DNA of 64,000 bases from Haematobia irritans (Eukaryota > Arthropoda > Insecta > Diptera > Muscidae). Where the stretch lies: positions 1,488,001-1,552,000 of the forward strand of contig NC_134401.1 of assembly GCF_050003625.1 (NCBI RefSeq), written 5' to 3'. The notes beneath the pieces were generated by a model. It made no database searches and was not told the DNA's origin. It worked only from the letters and a program-made list of their open reading frames with translations. The position numbers and the translations under genes were made by a program. Positions 34,219-45,897 of this stretch are shown here, piece after piece. Each line of letters starts with the position of its first letter. Positions within the stretch are counted from its first letter, which is position 1.

Positions 34219-37200
34219 AACTTGCTTTTATTTGCCGAATACAGATAAATATTGTTTATATGATACCCTAATGTTCATGCTAAACATTAAAAAATTATAA
34301 AAAAGAAGCAATGACAATAGCGAGCACAACGGAAAGCTGTATGCATATCTGGAAATTGGTGTTAATATTTGATTTTCATTACATGGTATTTTGTTGTGTT
34401 TATAATAATTCGAAATTGAATAGCCGTACTGCTAAAAATATTCATCGTTCTGCTGTTTTCGGATCTATGAATAATAATATGTATGTTTCCCAACTTATAC
34501 ACAAACTACAATTATCACTGGGAATATGGGACGGCTACAGTGAGCCACAAGTGGAGCAATCGTTAGCATGCTCACATAGCATACAAAGGGTCATGACTTC
34601 AATTCTACACTTAGCAATTGGAATAGACTATGAAAACTATGTATGTTCATTCTTGTACATATTTTGAACTGCTATAAAAAACATAGCAGGGCTTGGAAAA
34701 TTCTCTGAGCCTGACCTTTTAAGAATATTGATGAAGTAATGGTCCAATAAACTAAATCAAATTCAAATGCGTTTATTTTAAGACAAATTACAAAAAATTA
34801 TAATAGTTTGTATAGAATAATATATTGGAAAATATTGGAAAGTTTCTCAGGTAACTAGGAAATGCTGGGAAACAAAACTGTATCGAAGTTTCGATAACGA
34901 GCAACACACAAATCAAAATGTTTCTCTTGTCTTACAATTATTTTATTTGAGAGAACTGAACTTATGAAAAGAAAACGGTAAATAATATATAGTAATTCAA
35001 CCACTTTGTGGCGCACCCATTGTACCACTTCACTTTTCTTTTCAGCTGCATTAAAGTTTATTTATAGAATCCAATAATCATAAGTCAGCTATACTCGTTT
35101 TTGTAATGATCTTTCGTTGCTTCATTACAGAATCGGACGTTTCGCTTGAAATGCTTTGTAGTGCTGTTTCGCTAACTGCTCCTCCACAGTGTTATTGCTG
35201 GCGGTGTTGTTATCGCTTTAAATCATTGGCCGTTGTCGAGGTTGTTTTTCCCGTTCTCGGTTTCGAATGCAGTCATGCAACTGTTGCAACAGAGCCATTG
35301 CTGTTAACAAGTTCCGCACATTATTCGACCGCCGCAATTATTATTAATTGAAGTTTTCTTTATCAGCGAGTTCAGTTCAATTGTTGAACATTGCATGGGT
35401 AATGTGACTAACTGGCATAATTGCATAAATGAGTTTTCATCTTACAACAGGATATATTATGTATTGAGTCTTTTTTATGGTAGTAATGTTTGGATATTTA
35501 GTGTCATATGTGATATTGTAATATATGATTTTCTTTTTTAAATAAATTTAATGTTCACAAAAGGTTTTATTCATTACAACAATATGTATCTTAAAAGATA
35601 CGATGTTGTTCAAATATAGTTATAAAATTTATAGTTATAAAATTGAAATGATATTATAAATAAGTATTCGAAAAAATTGTCTATGTCTTCTCCTAAAACC
35701 TTACTTGGGATGGATTTGGAGAAAGTTCAAACAACTGAATCTTGATGGTACACTAAAATCCAAAGATGCGAAAATAATTGGAATAAACTCGAAACATTAA
35801 TATTTTCAGGCAGCTATTGAACAATTCTAATTGATTAGATTTTGAGAATCGTAAAATATTGCGTTTAGTAAAAACTTCAAAACCTAATTAAATATTTAAA
35901 AAAATATATTGTACGACATCATAATAGATTTATTTATGAACTGCATTTATCAAAATTTGCCATACCATGTCTAAATTTAAAACAAAGCATTCTCGATAAC
36001 TGAAAGTACAATAATTTATAATTCAACAATATGATTATATAGGTGTGTACATGTTTGTATTTACGCTAGAGCTGGCTACTTCAGAAGCCCTGTGGAGAAA
36101 ATAATAAATATTTAGATATTGTGTTTTTTCTTCAATGAATCACATGTTCGATTAGACGTCGCGAAGTGATAAGGTGCTAATATAGATGCAGCACGACCCC
36201 AATTTTGATCTATTTATATTCAGTCAGAATTGAGTGACTATTAAATGCTTTAAGCTAAATAGAAACTAAGGTTTCAATATTCACACCAAAATTAAATTTG
36301 CATGTTAAATTTTTATTGATAGCTAATGTTTTTGATGAAATAGCAACAAATTAATATTATCTGTTTACATTTGTAATGAATATATGTATATACATATGTA
36401 CTACTTCACAATTTTTTTTTATGAATATGCTTTCTATGCCAGTTATATCTGGAAATGTTTTATCGTTTTATGAGTTTTTCTAAATGTGATAATTATGCAT
36501 ATGATAATACATGCGTGGATTCGCAACAACAACTGTGCGCTCATATATAAGGCTATTAGAACACCCAAAGAAATTTGTGAGCAGACACAACAGAAAAATG
36601 TGCTAAAACAGCAAACAGTCTTCTGAAAAATGGAAAGCAAACATTGTATTCTGAAATGCCAAAGATTATTTTTAATTCGATTACATTTAAACATGCTTAA
36701 CTTTAGCTGAAGTTAATAAAAAGGCAAACTAGTAGCTATCATAATACAATAAAAACTATATTAGTTATGTCTTGTATTTGTTTAAAAATCTGACTATTTC
36801 TCAAATTAAGGCATTACATTCGGCTAATATTTTAATGCCTAAAACATATACTAATCACTAATCGTTTGATGGTAGTCTATGAAGTATACAAAAAAAAAGG
36901 AAAATTGCAGACAGTGCATGTTTTAAGCTTTTTTTTCTACCATTATCTGGAAAAATATCCATTATTTGAACTCCCGTCTTGAGATCCCTTGGTTTTTTAG
37001 ACTCACATATAAGTTACTATTTTTAGTTTGTCCAGCTCAGTATTCTAAATGAATTATAAAAATAATATTTGAGATTTACATTCTCTAAGTAATAACAATT
37101 ATCAATTATCATCAAAGTTGCAATACATAGGATGCATATATCATAGTGGTCATCCCTCATGTCCCTATTACAAAAGAGTGCAATGAAACATGAAATGCGC

Positions 37201-37890
37201 AAACCAGTTACCGGCGAATCTATGCCATGAGTCAATATGTACACATCTAGCCAAGTCAAAGTACAATGACATTTACTACTATCGCTTTTCTTTGAGTGCC
37301 CCCTTTCAAAGATAATTATACTTAAATGTCGAGGCTTAAGTGTGCGAAAAGAGAATACTACCATACGTCTTCAGAAAAAAATTAAGAAGAATAAATACGA
37401 GTCACATTTATGTACTATTTTGATTAAAAGGTTTTATCTTGGGTTTTCTTTTTTAATTGATAGCTAAAGAGGCACTATTTATATTATTAAAATAAATTTA
37501 AATATGATTCGGTTGAAATGACCATTTTTGCAAATCTCTACTTTCAAAGAAGGGGCTCAGCTATTGGAAGAGATTGGAATAGTAATAGAAAACTTTCGGG
37601 GCACGTAACTCCGAAAATAGCCTATACCGGTATATAACTTTTTTTGTGTTTAGAATCCAAATACTTGTCCTAAAGTAGATTTAAGCCAACTAGGGTTTAT
37701 TTATTTTATTTTATTTACTCAACAATTCTGTAATACAAAGCCAATAGAGGCCTATAAAAATATACTACATCATAACAAAAATACTGAGCAATCGATATAA
37801 TGTAATAATACATTAAATTAAGAAGAAACTGATTTAATTGGCTCCCCGGCCGCACGAGTAGTAGTGGTTATTTAAATGGCAATGAAATAA

Positions 37891-38733
37891 CAGTCTATTT
37901 CTGCTATCCGAATTCTAGCCTTCGTTCGCATACAAAACGAAAATCAGCTGGTTTCGGTTTCTCTAAGCTCTATCTAAACGACAAGTTAGACGAAAATCAA
38001 TGCGAACGAAGACGTAACGAAATCTAAAATTGGGTTTGTCTATATCGATTGTCTAACTGAAATGTCAAAATCACTCACTTAGTAAAGACCTTTCGTTTTT
38101 TGAAAAAGGCATGAATAAAAAAAGGGAAAATTTATAAATTTATTAAAGCTTTTAATGTAAATATGTGATAAAAGTGATTTATATCGATCTATTTTTTCTT
38201 TATAACCGCCATAGGGACCTGTTATAAGGAAAAGTCTAACATGAACAAAAACATACATTTCGAATGAAACACTCATTAAAAGAAGAACTGAACTGCAGTT
38301 ATTGTAGAAATTTGTAAATACAAATCCTTATCTCTCTACGCGGGCTAATTTGTTAAAAAATTATTGAGCTAAACCAAATATCAGAAGCAAGAAAAGTTTG
38401 CCAAATAAACGGGTCCACATCGGTTAATAATTCAATGATTAAAACCGATATGTTCATCGTAATTAAAGGAATAGGACAAACAATTAGGTAATATGGGAAA
38501 AAATTTAAAAATTTGAAGCAGAACAAAAAGTGAAGCAGATTTTTGGAAGAAGGAGTGACGAAGTAAATTTTGTGAAAATGAAGCAAAATACTTCGATTGA
38601 AGTAGTACCGGCAGCACTGAACGTAAGCCATGCGAACGAACGAAAGGAAGTTAGAGAAACCCAAATCTAGACGAAAGTGAGTGACTACCTTTTCGTTCGC
38701 AATTGCTTTCGTTCGGATATCAGAAATAGGCTG
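37891..38733. mobile_element. 843-bp TIR element, CAGTCTATTTCTG ends
   Basis: The left end CAGTCTATTTCTGCTATCCG and the inverted right end CAGCCTATTTCTGATATCCG are flanked by TAA at 37888-37890 and 38734-38736. Subterminal CGAACGAA-type motifs recur near both ends. The termini resemble those of the foldback at 4639, so they may share a transposase. No transposase frame is present. Confidence 0.8.
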
Positions 38734-39572
38734 TAAGTGGAAATTGGAATTTTCCGGGAATTCGCTCCCACCTTCCCGAAAATTAAGTGAATTCCCGGGA
38801 AGTTTTCTTTGCAGTATTTTCAAATCCATTTTTAGTAGAATGCATAATATAATTTAATTGTTTTTGATATTATTTGTTTTTATAAAATGGGAATGGAAAA
38901 AGTCCTATGACATGTAACCAATAGTAACCAGACATGCTTTGACAGTTTGAACTGTGATGTAGTTCCTTTAGTATTTTTATCATGAGTCTTAATTACGTAC
39001 AAAATTCAAACTTTTTTCATTTGTAAAAATACAATATAATTTAATAGCTCACCTTGCAATTCTTGTTAGTGCCATGTTTCTTCTATGTTTTCTTTTTTAC
39101 CACTGTAACTGGTCTATATTACTTTTTCGATTCTATTAAATTAAACTAGGAATCATTTATAAATATATATAGGGTGGCAGTAGTGTTATTTTATCTCACT
39201 TTTTTTCAATTTTCGTTGTTTATTATTATTGGACAATTGTTTACATTGTGGGATTTGATATTTTATTCTTAATTTGTTTATAAAATATTTATTGTTGGTC
39301 TTGTTTGGTCATAGATTCCAGTTAGATATGACTACTTTGCCAGTCTATCCGTTTGTATGTGTCTGTCCAGTTTCTTTGTTTGGCCGGCATTTTTCATCCA
39401 ATATGATATTTTATTCCTGTTATCTTCTATTCATCTACTCTGTTTTTGTCTTTGTTATGATTATTCCTTCCGCGGCGCGGACAACACAGAAAATTCAAAC
39501 TACGTTAACCGAAAGAAGTTGTTGAGAGACTACTACTGACTGATACTACGACTACTGAATAGGGAATTGAAT

Positions 39573-40555
39573 CAGGGCTGCCAATTTTGCCGATTTATCG
39601 GCATTTTGGCGATTTTTTACTCAACAAATGGACAACTCCGATAGTTTCCGATTTTGACAATATTAGCTTCGTTCTTTAGACACATATTTTAAGGAGTTAA
39701 ACTTTTTACATTTTGACGAAATTTTTGAAAATATTAAAATAAATTTGAAAATTTTTGACAAAAAAAAAAAAAAAAATCGGAAATAAAACGTGGACTACTT
39801 TGGCTTTGTGAGTTTTGTCAAAATTCGTACAAATAATCATGATTCCTCCACAATGATTTACTCAGAATGTGCAATAGAAACTTTTACTATCCAGTACAGT
39901 ACAAAAAAATAAATAACCACATATAGACATATCTATCGGATACATCATAAAAAATCACTTGCTTTGGGAAACACGGGACTTTTTCTTGAGTTTCACAATA
40001 TTTTGTTTTTAAATAAAAATGTTACTGAATTAATAACAATATTTTAGAAAAATAGTTTTTTTAATACAAAAATAACAAAATATTTTGTTTTGTTTGTTTT
40101 AGAAAATGAACTTCTCTCTTATCACTGAGTGCTGCCCGATTCCATGTTAAGCTCAATGACAAGGGACCTCCTTTTTATAGCCGAGTCCGAACGGCGTTCC
40201 ACATTACGGCGAAACCACATAGAGAAGCTTTGAAACACGCAGAAATGTCACCAGCATTACTGAGGTGGGATAATCCACCGCTGAAAAAAATTTTTGGTGT
40301 TCGGTCGAAGCAGGAATCGAACCCACGACCTTGTGTATGCAAGGCGGGCATGGTAACCATTGCACCAAGGTGGCTCCCACATTAATTTCATTAATTTTCT
40401 TATTTGTTTTTGTCTTGTGTTTACCCAAAAAATGTTTGATTTTAATATTATATACATTTCCGATTTTTTTACGATTTTTAAAATGCAAGTGCCGATTATG
40501 ACGATTTTTATCGAAAAAAGTGACGATTTTTCTTGAAATTATATTGGCAGCCCTG
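39573..40555. mobile_element. 983-bp hAT-like element with nested SINE
   Basis: The TIRs begin CAGGGCTGCCAA and are flanked by a perfect 8-bp duplication AATTGAAT at 39565-39572 and 40556-40563, the hallmark of hAT transposons. The interior is AT-rich, with CGATTTTT-type repeats near both ends and no transposase. A tRNA-derived SINE lies within it (40106-40378). Confidence 0.88.
40106..40378 (-). mobile_element. tRNA-derived SINE
   Basis: Read on the minus strand, it begins GGGAGCCACCTTGGTGCAAT (A-box region) and includes the B-box GGTTCGATTCC, as in a tRNA gene. A non-tRNA body follows, ending near CACTCAGTGATAAGAGAGAA. The tRNA-like head lacks proper acceptor pairing, so it is not a functional tRNA. 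It lies inside the hAT-like element, hence inserted later. Confidence 0.82.
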
Positions 40556-40580
40556 AATTGAATTGAAGAATGCTCAAAGT

Positions 40581-40720
40581 CAGTGATGCCAATTTGGTGC
40601 TATTTGATTTCTAAAAAGCACTAAATTGCCTTTTTGGTGCCTTTTCAAAAAAGCACCAACTTGGTGCTTTCTAGCATTTTCATTTAGTGCTTTTTGTGCT
40701 TTTTTCATTTTGAACAGTAT
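40581..40720. repeat. Solo hAT-like end with AAGCACCAA-type repeats
   Basis: CAGTGATGCCAATTTGGTGC begins a stretch in which GGTGCTTTT / AAAAGCACC motifs alternate in both orientations. The start resembles hAT termini, but the other end was not found. Confidence 0.4.
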
Positions 40721-41151
40721 TAGGTTTAATTGATACAAAAATTTAGATTTAGATTTTAAAAGTATATGTATGAATATTAGAATATTCTTCTAGGATTATA
40801 CTTCATAAAATCTTTGTACTTTTCAAAAGCTTCTTGGTTACTATGTACAGTTTTTCCACACGAAACATAAAAGTAGTTTTTTATTTGAATTCTGTTTGTG
40901 CGCACTAAGTACCGTTGGCGGTGTGGACTGAGATTAAGCAATCTGCGGCGGTATTCTCAAGTTGCTAGATAAATATAGTGTAAACGACACATTTTATGGA
41001 ATCTAAAAAATGTTGTACAATTAATCTCGTAATATGAGCATAGAATAGAAAGCCTACCTCTGGAATGTGGGAAGAGGGTAACAGTTTTGAATTTGGCTGT
41101 CATGTACTAAAATATTTGAACATTTTAATTCGGTCGAAAAAATAAGGACAA

Positions 41152-43032
41152 ATGTGGATGAAATATCAAGAATATAAAAATCATTTCTTACAAACTGAAC
41201 TACAACATGTAAAAGCAACTACCATAAATGATTTGGTTAGTAAGGGTAGGTAAAAATTAAGATTTTAGTAAGAATAATGAACATCCAGGGACTTGGATTT
41301 TAGATCGTTGTATCCGTAGATCATTGTAACCGTCTTAAAGAACTTGAACAATATGAGTTCTCAAATTAACAGTCTTTGTCATTTGTACAATGAATTCTAG
41401 AAAAAAAGAAACATTGTGACCTGAACAATTGTTCGTTATTTTCCGATCATCCTTACAAACGTGTATATGACACATACAAATTTTAATTTCATATTTTTTT
41501 CTTGATGTAGAGTTTGAGAAACGAAGAAGCAACCATACGGATTTTCCCGTTGGTGGCCTTACATGCGTATCGTCTAGTTACTTTGATAGTCGCACCAATT
41601 TGGCCTATGGTTTATGGGCCTTGCCGAAACTAATAAAGGAAATCGGAAGTGATGACAATGAAACTCAATATAGAGCCTTACAAACTTTATCCGAATATAT
41701 TGTAAATCCTTTACATGCTCAAAGGGCTATTATTCAATATCAAATTGTCAGAAGGTAAGCCACATATTTTTTTTTTATACAATTAAATAATTATATTATT
41801 TCACTTTAAAAAGATGTCAAAATCTATTTTTTCGCATTCGCATGAAGTATGAAACATCAAAAAGTCGTTATGCTGATCGGATATTAGACATATTTTGTAA
41901 GTTATAGCACTAGGTGTGATATAATAATTCATTATAAAAGTTTGCTATAATTTTCTTCAAGACTATGTTGCGTCTTATGGATCAGTTTTATAATATTGTA
42001 CGCGATCGGGAGGAGCATATGTTGAGAACTTCAAAAATATTATCACTTTTGACTGAACAAAGTTCAGCTACAATCTTCTTATTGAATACCTACAAAGTAA
42101 TGGGAAACCTAATGGAAATTTGGCAAAAAGACCCGTGCGTTCCCTTCTATCCCGAAGATCTATGGTTGCACTTACAGCATTTCTTGGTAGTAGCCCCGGA
42201 CGAGGCGGTTGCATGTGGATTTTTCGAAATTTTCTATACTCGAATTAAGGCCAGAGTTTTTCAATTTCATCGGTACGACATGAAATGTTTGGCTTTACTA
42301 TTACGTTGTGAGGAAGGTCAGAGGCGTTTTTTGGAAGCAGATGCAGTTAAGGAGATGTATGAAATTCTGAGAGATCCTTTGAAAAAATTGGATACATACG
42401 AAAATGTCATTTTTGTTCTAATGAATGGCATGTTCGCCAAGCCTATTATGTGGAGATGCCGTGAGTTCACCAATCTGCCCACCATAATAACGACGTTGGC
42501 TCAAACATCGGCTGAACAAAACATGCAACTATTTTGCTTACAGGTACTTTTAAAAAGATATTTTTTTATAGCTATTATATACAATTCACTTTAGCATCAC
42601 CCTTTATTTCTTGTATCGAATAAAATATTCAGTGTATTCGGGGACCAATTTGTAGATTAATGCTATAGTGGGGGCAAAATAATGCTTGTCCGGATGGAAT
42701 TTAGTCAAAGTTTCTTGTAATATAAATGAAATTTAACTATTTCATACGATTTTCTGTAGGCATTCCACAAAAAACACATACTGATATGATATTACAATAT
42801 AAAATTTCACGTTAAAAACTATAGCCCCTTTTTTGTTGTACTTAAGCTTTTACGAGAATTGGGTGAAATGCCATGCATCAAACGCTACATTCAAGAAAAC
42901 TGTTTGGAAATCCTTAAAACTATCACTTGTGGTCCCGTAATAAATAAAAAATTTCACACTGAACTTATATATTGGCTGCAAAGAGAAATCTATCATACGT
43001 CCGACTTGAGAAGGAATCTTCGATGTTTTTGA
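41152..43032 (+). CDS. Armadillo-type protein resembling RSPH14 (possible broken frame)
   Basis: Proposed exons: 41152-41245, 41511-41754, 41814-41896, 41962-42543 and 42847-43032. Exons 1-3 join in frame, as do exons 4-5. Exon 2 carries AYGLWALPKLIKEIGSDDNE and RALQTLSEYIVNPLHAQRAI, resembling the start of radial spoke head protein 14 (ALPKL-E plus the first armadillo repeat). Exon 4 encodes about 190 aa of helical repeats (FLLNTYKVMGNLMEIW). Exon 5 ends LREIYHTSDL-like and stops at 43030-43032. RSPH14 is an axonemal protein of motile cilia and sperm. The exon 3 donor leaves one extra base, while exon 4 needs phase 0, so as read the frame breaks there (finding below). The stop is 118 bp from that of the convergent caspase-like gene. 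Assignment to RSPH14 is by remembered similarity. Confidence 0.6.
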
Positions 43033-43150
43033 AGCATATCTTTTGGTAACTGTGTGGTTTTTATTTGGTAAACATTTTGTCATAATTCTTGTATATTTTT
43101 ATAAAAATTAAAACAAAAAATTAGTAGCGTAAACAATTAGCTAAAATGTC

Positions 43151-44093
43151 TCATAAAAAAACTCTTGCTTCGTCTGGCTCGAGGGCTATACCAAGTACAC
43201 CAGTTTCATGGCTGCGTTTATTATGATTGAACACAATATCAATACTGAAAAATACATTATTATTATAACATAAAAAAAAACTTAATTGATATCTGACATA
43301 TAACATACCCATAATCCCTTTTGATTTTATGTAAAATAAGTCGATAAATATCGCTCATTGGCAAATGTAGAGAGTTTTCTAGAAATTTCTCACAAAATAT
43401 ATCGATAAAAGGACTTTGGTGAAAATTTGTGGTTTCTTCATAGGCAATTACAGAGTACTGTAGACCTGTAGAGTTAATCAAATGAAAGGTGTGAAAATGA
43501 TAGAATTTAGTCTGAAAGTTGTGAGTGGAGTTTAGTGCCAAGCAATCATAACTATGCGTTTACATACCTTCATAGATATCTTGTAAATTTTGGAATTTCT
43601 CTGTCGAATATACAAACTTCCTTCTTTCCTCCACAGCTCCATTTTCATCTTCCGTGTCATTGAAATCTTGTAATTTTTGTATAATGAAAAGTCGCGTTTT
43701 TCCCAAAAGACTTTTATTTGTTTTGAATAAAGTCAATAATTCCGAATCTAAGAGAATATGAACACCATCTTTGGTACATATGAAACGTTCGTTTTTCGTT
43801 TTATTTTCCAGTACTATGACTACCACATAACGGAACAAGTTAAAACTAAGCTGAGTTACTAGAAAACGGACAAAATAGATTAATTTGAATGTTTTATTTA
43901 TTAAAATAAAGTTATATACAAATAACTTACAGTGACACATTTGCTTGTGTAGTTCATCGCTTGTAAGATGATTGAAAATGCATACGCGGTTATTAAGTAG
44001 TGGATCCTCCAATGTTGTTTTTAATTTTTTCGTTTCCCGATCGTAATTATCCACCCAATTGAAAATAAACGTATTTTCATGTGACAATTCCAT
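43151..44093 (-). CDS. Caspase-fold protein lacking catalytic His and Cys (pseudocaspase)
   Basis: Four exons, 44093-43931, 43858-43568, 43465-43309 and 43244-43151, join with GT/AG borders and matching phases to an intact 234-aa protein. The order of caspase elements is preserved. NTFIFNWVDNYDR corresponds to the first strand, and HLTSDELHKQM to the DLT..EI helix. FRYVVVIVLENK stands where active caspases have CFVVVILSHG. DGVHILLDSELLTLFKTNKS is followed by LLGKTRLFIIQKLQD where active enzymes have GKPKLFIIQACRG. The small-subunit part follows: YSVIAYEETTNFHQSPFIDI, then FCEKFLEN and a C-terminal block ending EARVFL. Catalytic His and Cys are both replaced (Glu/Asn and Leu region), and the substrate-pocket YSWR segment is missing. 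No long prodomain (CARD/DED) is present. All four exons stay open, so it is probably a functional non-enzyme, such as a decoy or modulator of apoptosis or immune caspases; that role is inferred. Confidence 0.8.
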
Positions 44094-44470
44094 CTTGATT
44101 CCAATCGAATGTTGGGGAAAGTGATCTTATCGATGGTAAATTATAATATGGAAGACACATTAAGTCTTAAAGGGTACTTCCCTTTTGTATTTTAATGGTT
44201 CATACTGGATTTTTGTTGATAATGATAAATGTATACACAAATCATATGGTTCCATGATTCATACAAAAGCAGTGATGCCTACTAGACTCATAAGGTATAC
44301 AAAGATGCACCATAATTTGAATTTCCAATAATAAACATTGCCGCTTCTTTTTTTTTAGATAATTAAGGAAACCTAAACTAAAAAAAGGGTTCATATTATA
44401 CCAGTGATCGGGAGCGGCCCATTTTTTTCGCTCCGCTCCGCTCCTCAGAGAAAATTATTTTTTATACCCA
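44094..44470. other. Upstream region of the caspase-like gene
   Basis: AT-rich, with no coding sequence. Near 44403 CAGTGATCGGGAGCGG followed by CTCCGCTCCGCTCC looks like a solo hAT-type end. It should include the caspase-like gene promoter. Confidence 0.4.
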
Positions 44471-44479
44471 TCGTCATAG

Positions 44480-45889
44480 CATAAGCGAAGGAAGGCCTCT
44501 GAGAAGGAGGCTTAGACCCCCCCAGAAAAATTTAGCCCCCCCCAGAATTTGAAAACCTATTTACGATTTTACATTTTTATAAAAATTAAACAAGTATATA
44601 CTTGTACAACGCACAAAATTCCACTAAAGACTTTCATGCACAATCGAATTACTTGAGTTGTGGTAGAAGTCTGATATTTATGAAATAAAGCTGTGGTTTA
44701 ACTTATGATTTAGTTGAATAAAAAATAGTAATTGATATTAAAATTATTCTTTCATAAATTAATATCTTAATCATGCTGCAAAAAAGCGTCGCCAAAAAAG
44801 AAGTGAAAATGTTCTTTTTGGGTTTGGAAGTGGTACAAAATTGGCGGAGAAGCGATGAATGTAATATGAACTTGTCATAGAACGAATGTCCACCGTTTCA
44901 ACAACCGTTGCAATGAATTTGCATCCCTTCTTAAGGTGTGATCCGAATTAAACATTTTGTGATATTTTCCCAAATAAATAATTTTTATAATTTTTTTATG
45001 ATTTTTAATGCATTCTAACGCTTGGTTGAAACGTTTTCCCTCGAATATTTTCAAATATTATCGATTTTTCTATAATGGATTTAGCATTTTTGTGACAAAA
45101 TTTCAATAATTTGTACCATTTTATTTATTCTTACTCTTTTTTTTTTAACTATTTGAAAAAAGAAAACAAAAAATTACGCATTAAAATATAAAAAAATGAA
45201 GTAAAAAAACTTCCTTCCATTTTTGGAAGTGCTTTTAAAGTTGTGCCTCTAGAACAACTCCCAAGTTTTTGCTGGGAAAAGTGTGGAACTACCCTACGGG
45301 AAATGGATCAACCACAGAACTGGTACAGGACTAGTCCCTGGTGTGTATGGACCAGTCCCAGTTCTGATCAAAACGTATGGAAGGGACCGTCCACTTTAAC
45401 ATGGGTTTGTAATTGACGGAGTAAACTTACATTTTAGGACGCGTCTTGGACTCATCCCAAAGGACACGTCCTGGGACGATTTAGCAGGAGCAACCCATAA
45501 ACAGGTCCTCAGGAACCAGTCTCGGACAAACTCTTAGAAATCTCTTTCAATTTGGGCTCGTAATCGAACCCGAAATGAAAAAAAAATTTTGAAATATGTC
45601 GAACAAAAGGTTATTCTGATAATTTTATTTCACTAAATGTGAAAATTGCAACTAACTGGAGCACAGGTACCAGTTCTGTGATATGTCCGTCAGTGGCAAT
45701 TTGCACCAATTTCCCCGTAGGGTACTTTTAGTTGCTTTATTATAAATTGATTGTCGAGTTATTTTGATGTCTATTTTTTTATTCAATTTTATGAAATAAA
45801 ACATTAGTTGAACCTATAAGTTCAGTCTATAAAGTTTTAGCTAGGGGGGCTATAGCCCCCCCTAGGAAATTTGTCTAGCTACGCTAATG
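44480..45889. mobile_element. 1.4-kb TIR element inserted in a dispersed repeat, with nested TA element
   Basis: The ends CATAAGCGAAG and (inverted) CATTAGCGTAG are flanked by CGTCATAG at 44472-44479 and 45890-45897, an 8-bp duplication. The flanks join as ACCCATCGTCATAGAATGG, typical of the dispersed repeat that continues to the right, so the empty site can be inferred. Runs of C/G (GACCCCCCC, AGCCCCCCC) lie near both ends. It contains a second element (45292-45722). A segment near 44850-44950 resembles sequence near 63200. No transposase was recognised. Confidence 0.7.
45292..45722. mobile_element. 431-bp TA-flanked MITE, CCCTACGGG ends
   Basis: TIRs CCCTACGGGAAATGG and (inverted) CCCTACGGGGAAATTGG are bounded by TA on both sides, as in Tc1/mariner elements. 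A second inner inverted pair (CAGAACTGGTAC / GTACCAGTTCTG) lies just inside. No coding sequence. Confidence 0.75.
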
Positions 45890-45897
45890 CGTCATAG

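Larger units (their letters stand above)
31188..41151. other. Ten-kb non-coding interval
   Basis: No convincing host gene. The longest open frames (about 90-160 codons) are low-complexity and lack family features. The interval holds MITEs at 31941, 33019 and 37891, a 157-bp tandem duplication at 33911, a hAT-like element at 39573 with a SINE inside it, and a LINE-tail-like TTTATTTATTTTATTTTATT stretch near 37700. Enhancers could be present but are not identifiable by eye. Confidence 0.6.

Noticed and set aside
37700..37850. Separate LINE insertion
   Set aside because: A (TTTTA)n stretch and following text look like a reversed LINE tail, but no ORF or target duplication supports an element.
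38353..38829. 158-codon minus-strand frame
   Set aside because: It spans the end of the 843-bp TIR element and AT-rich flank; no motifs, and codon content follows base composition.
40290..40378. tRNA gene
   Set aside because: A and B boxes are present, but acceptor and anticodon stems do not form a proper cloverleaf, and the sequence continues into a SINE body.
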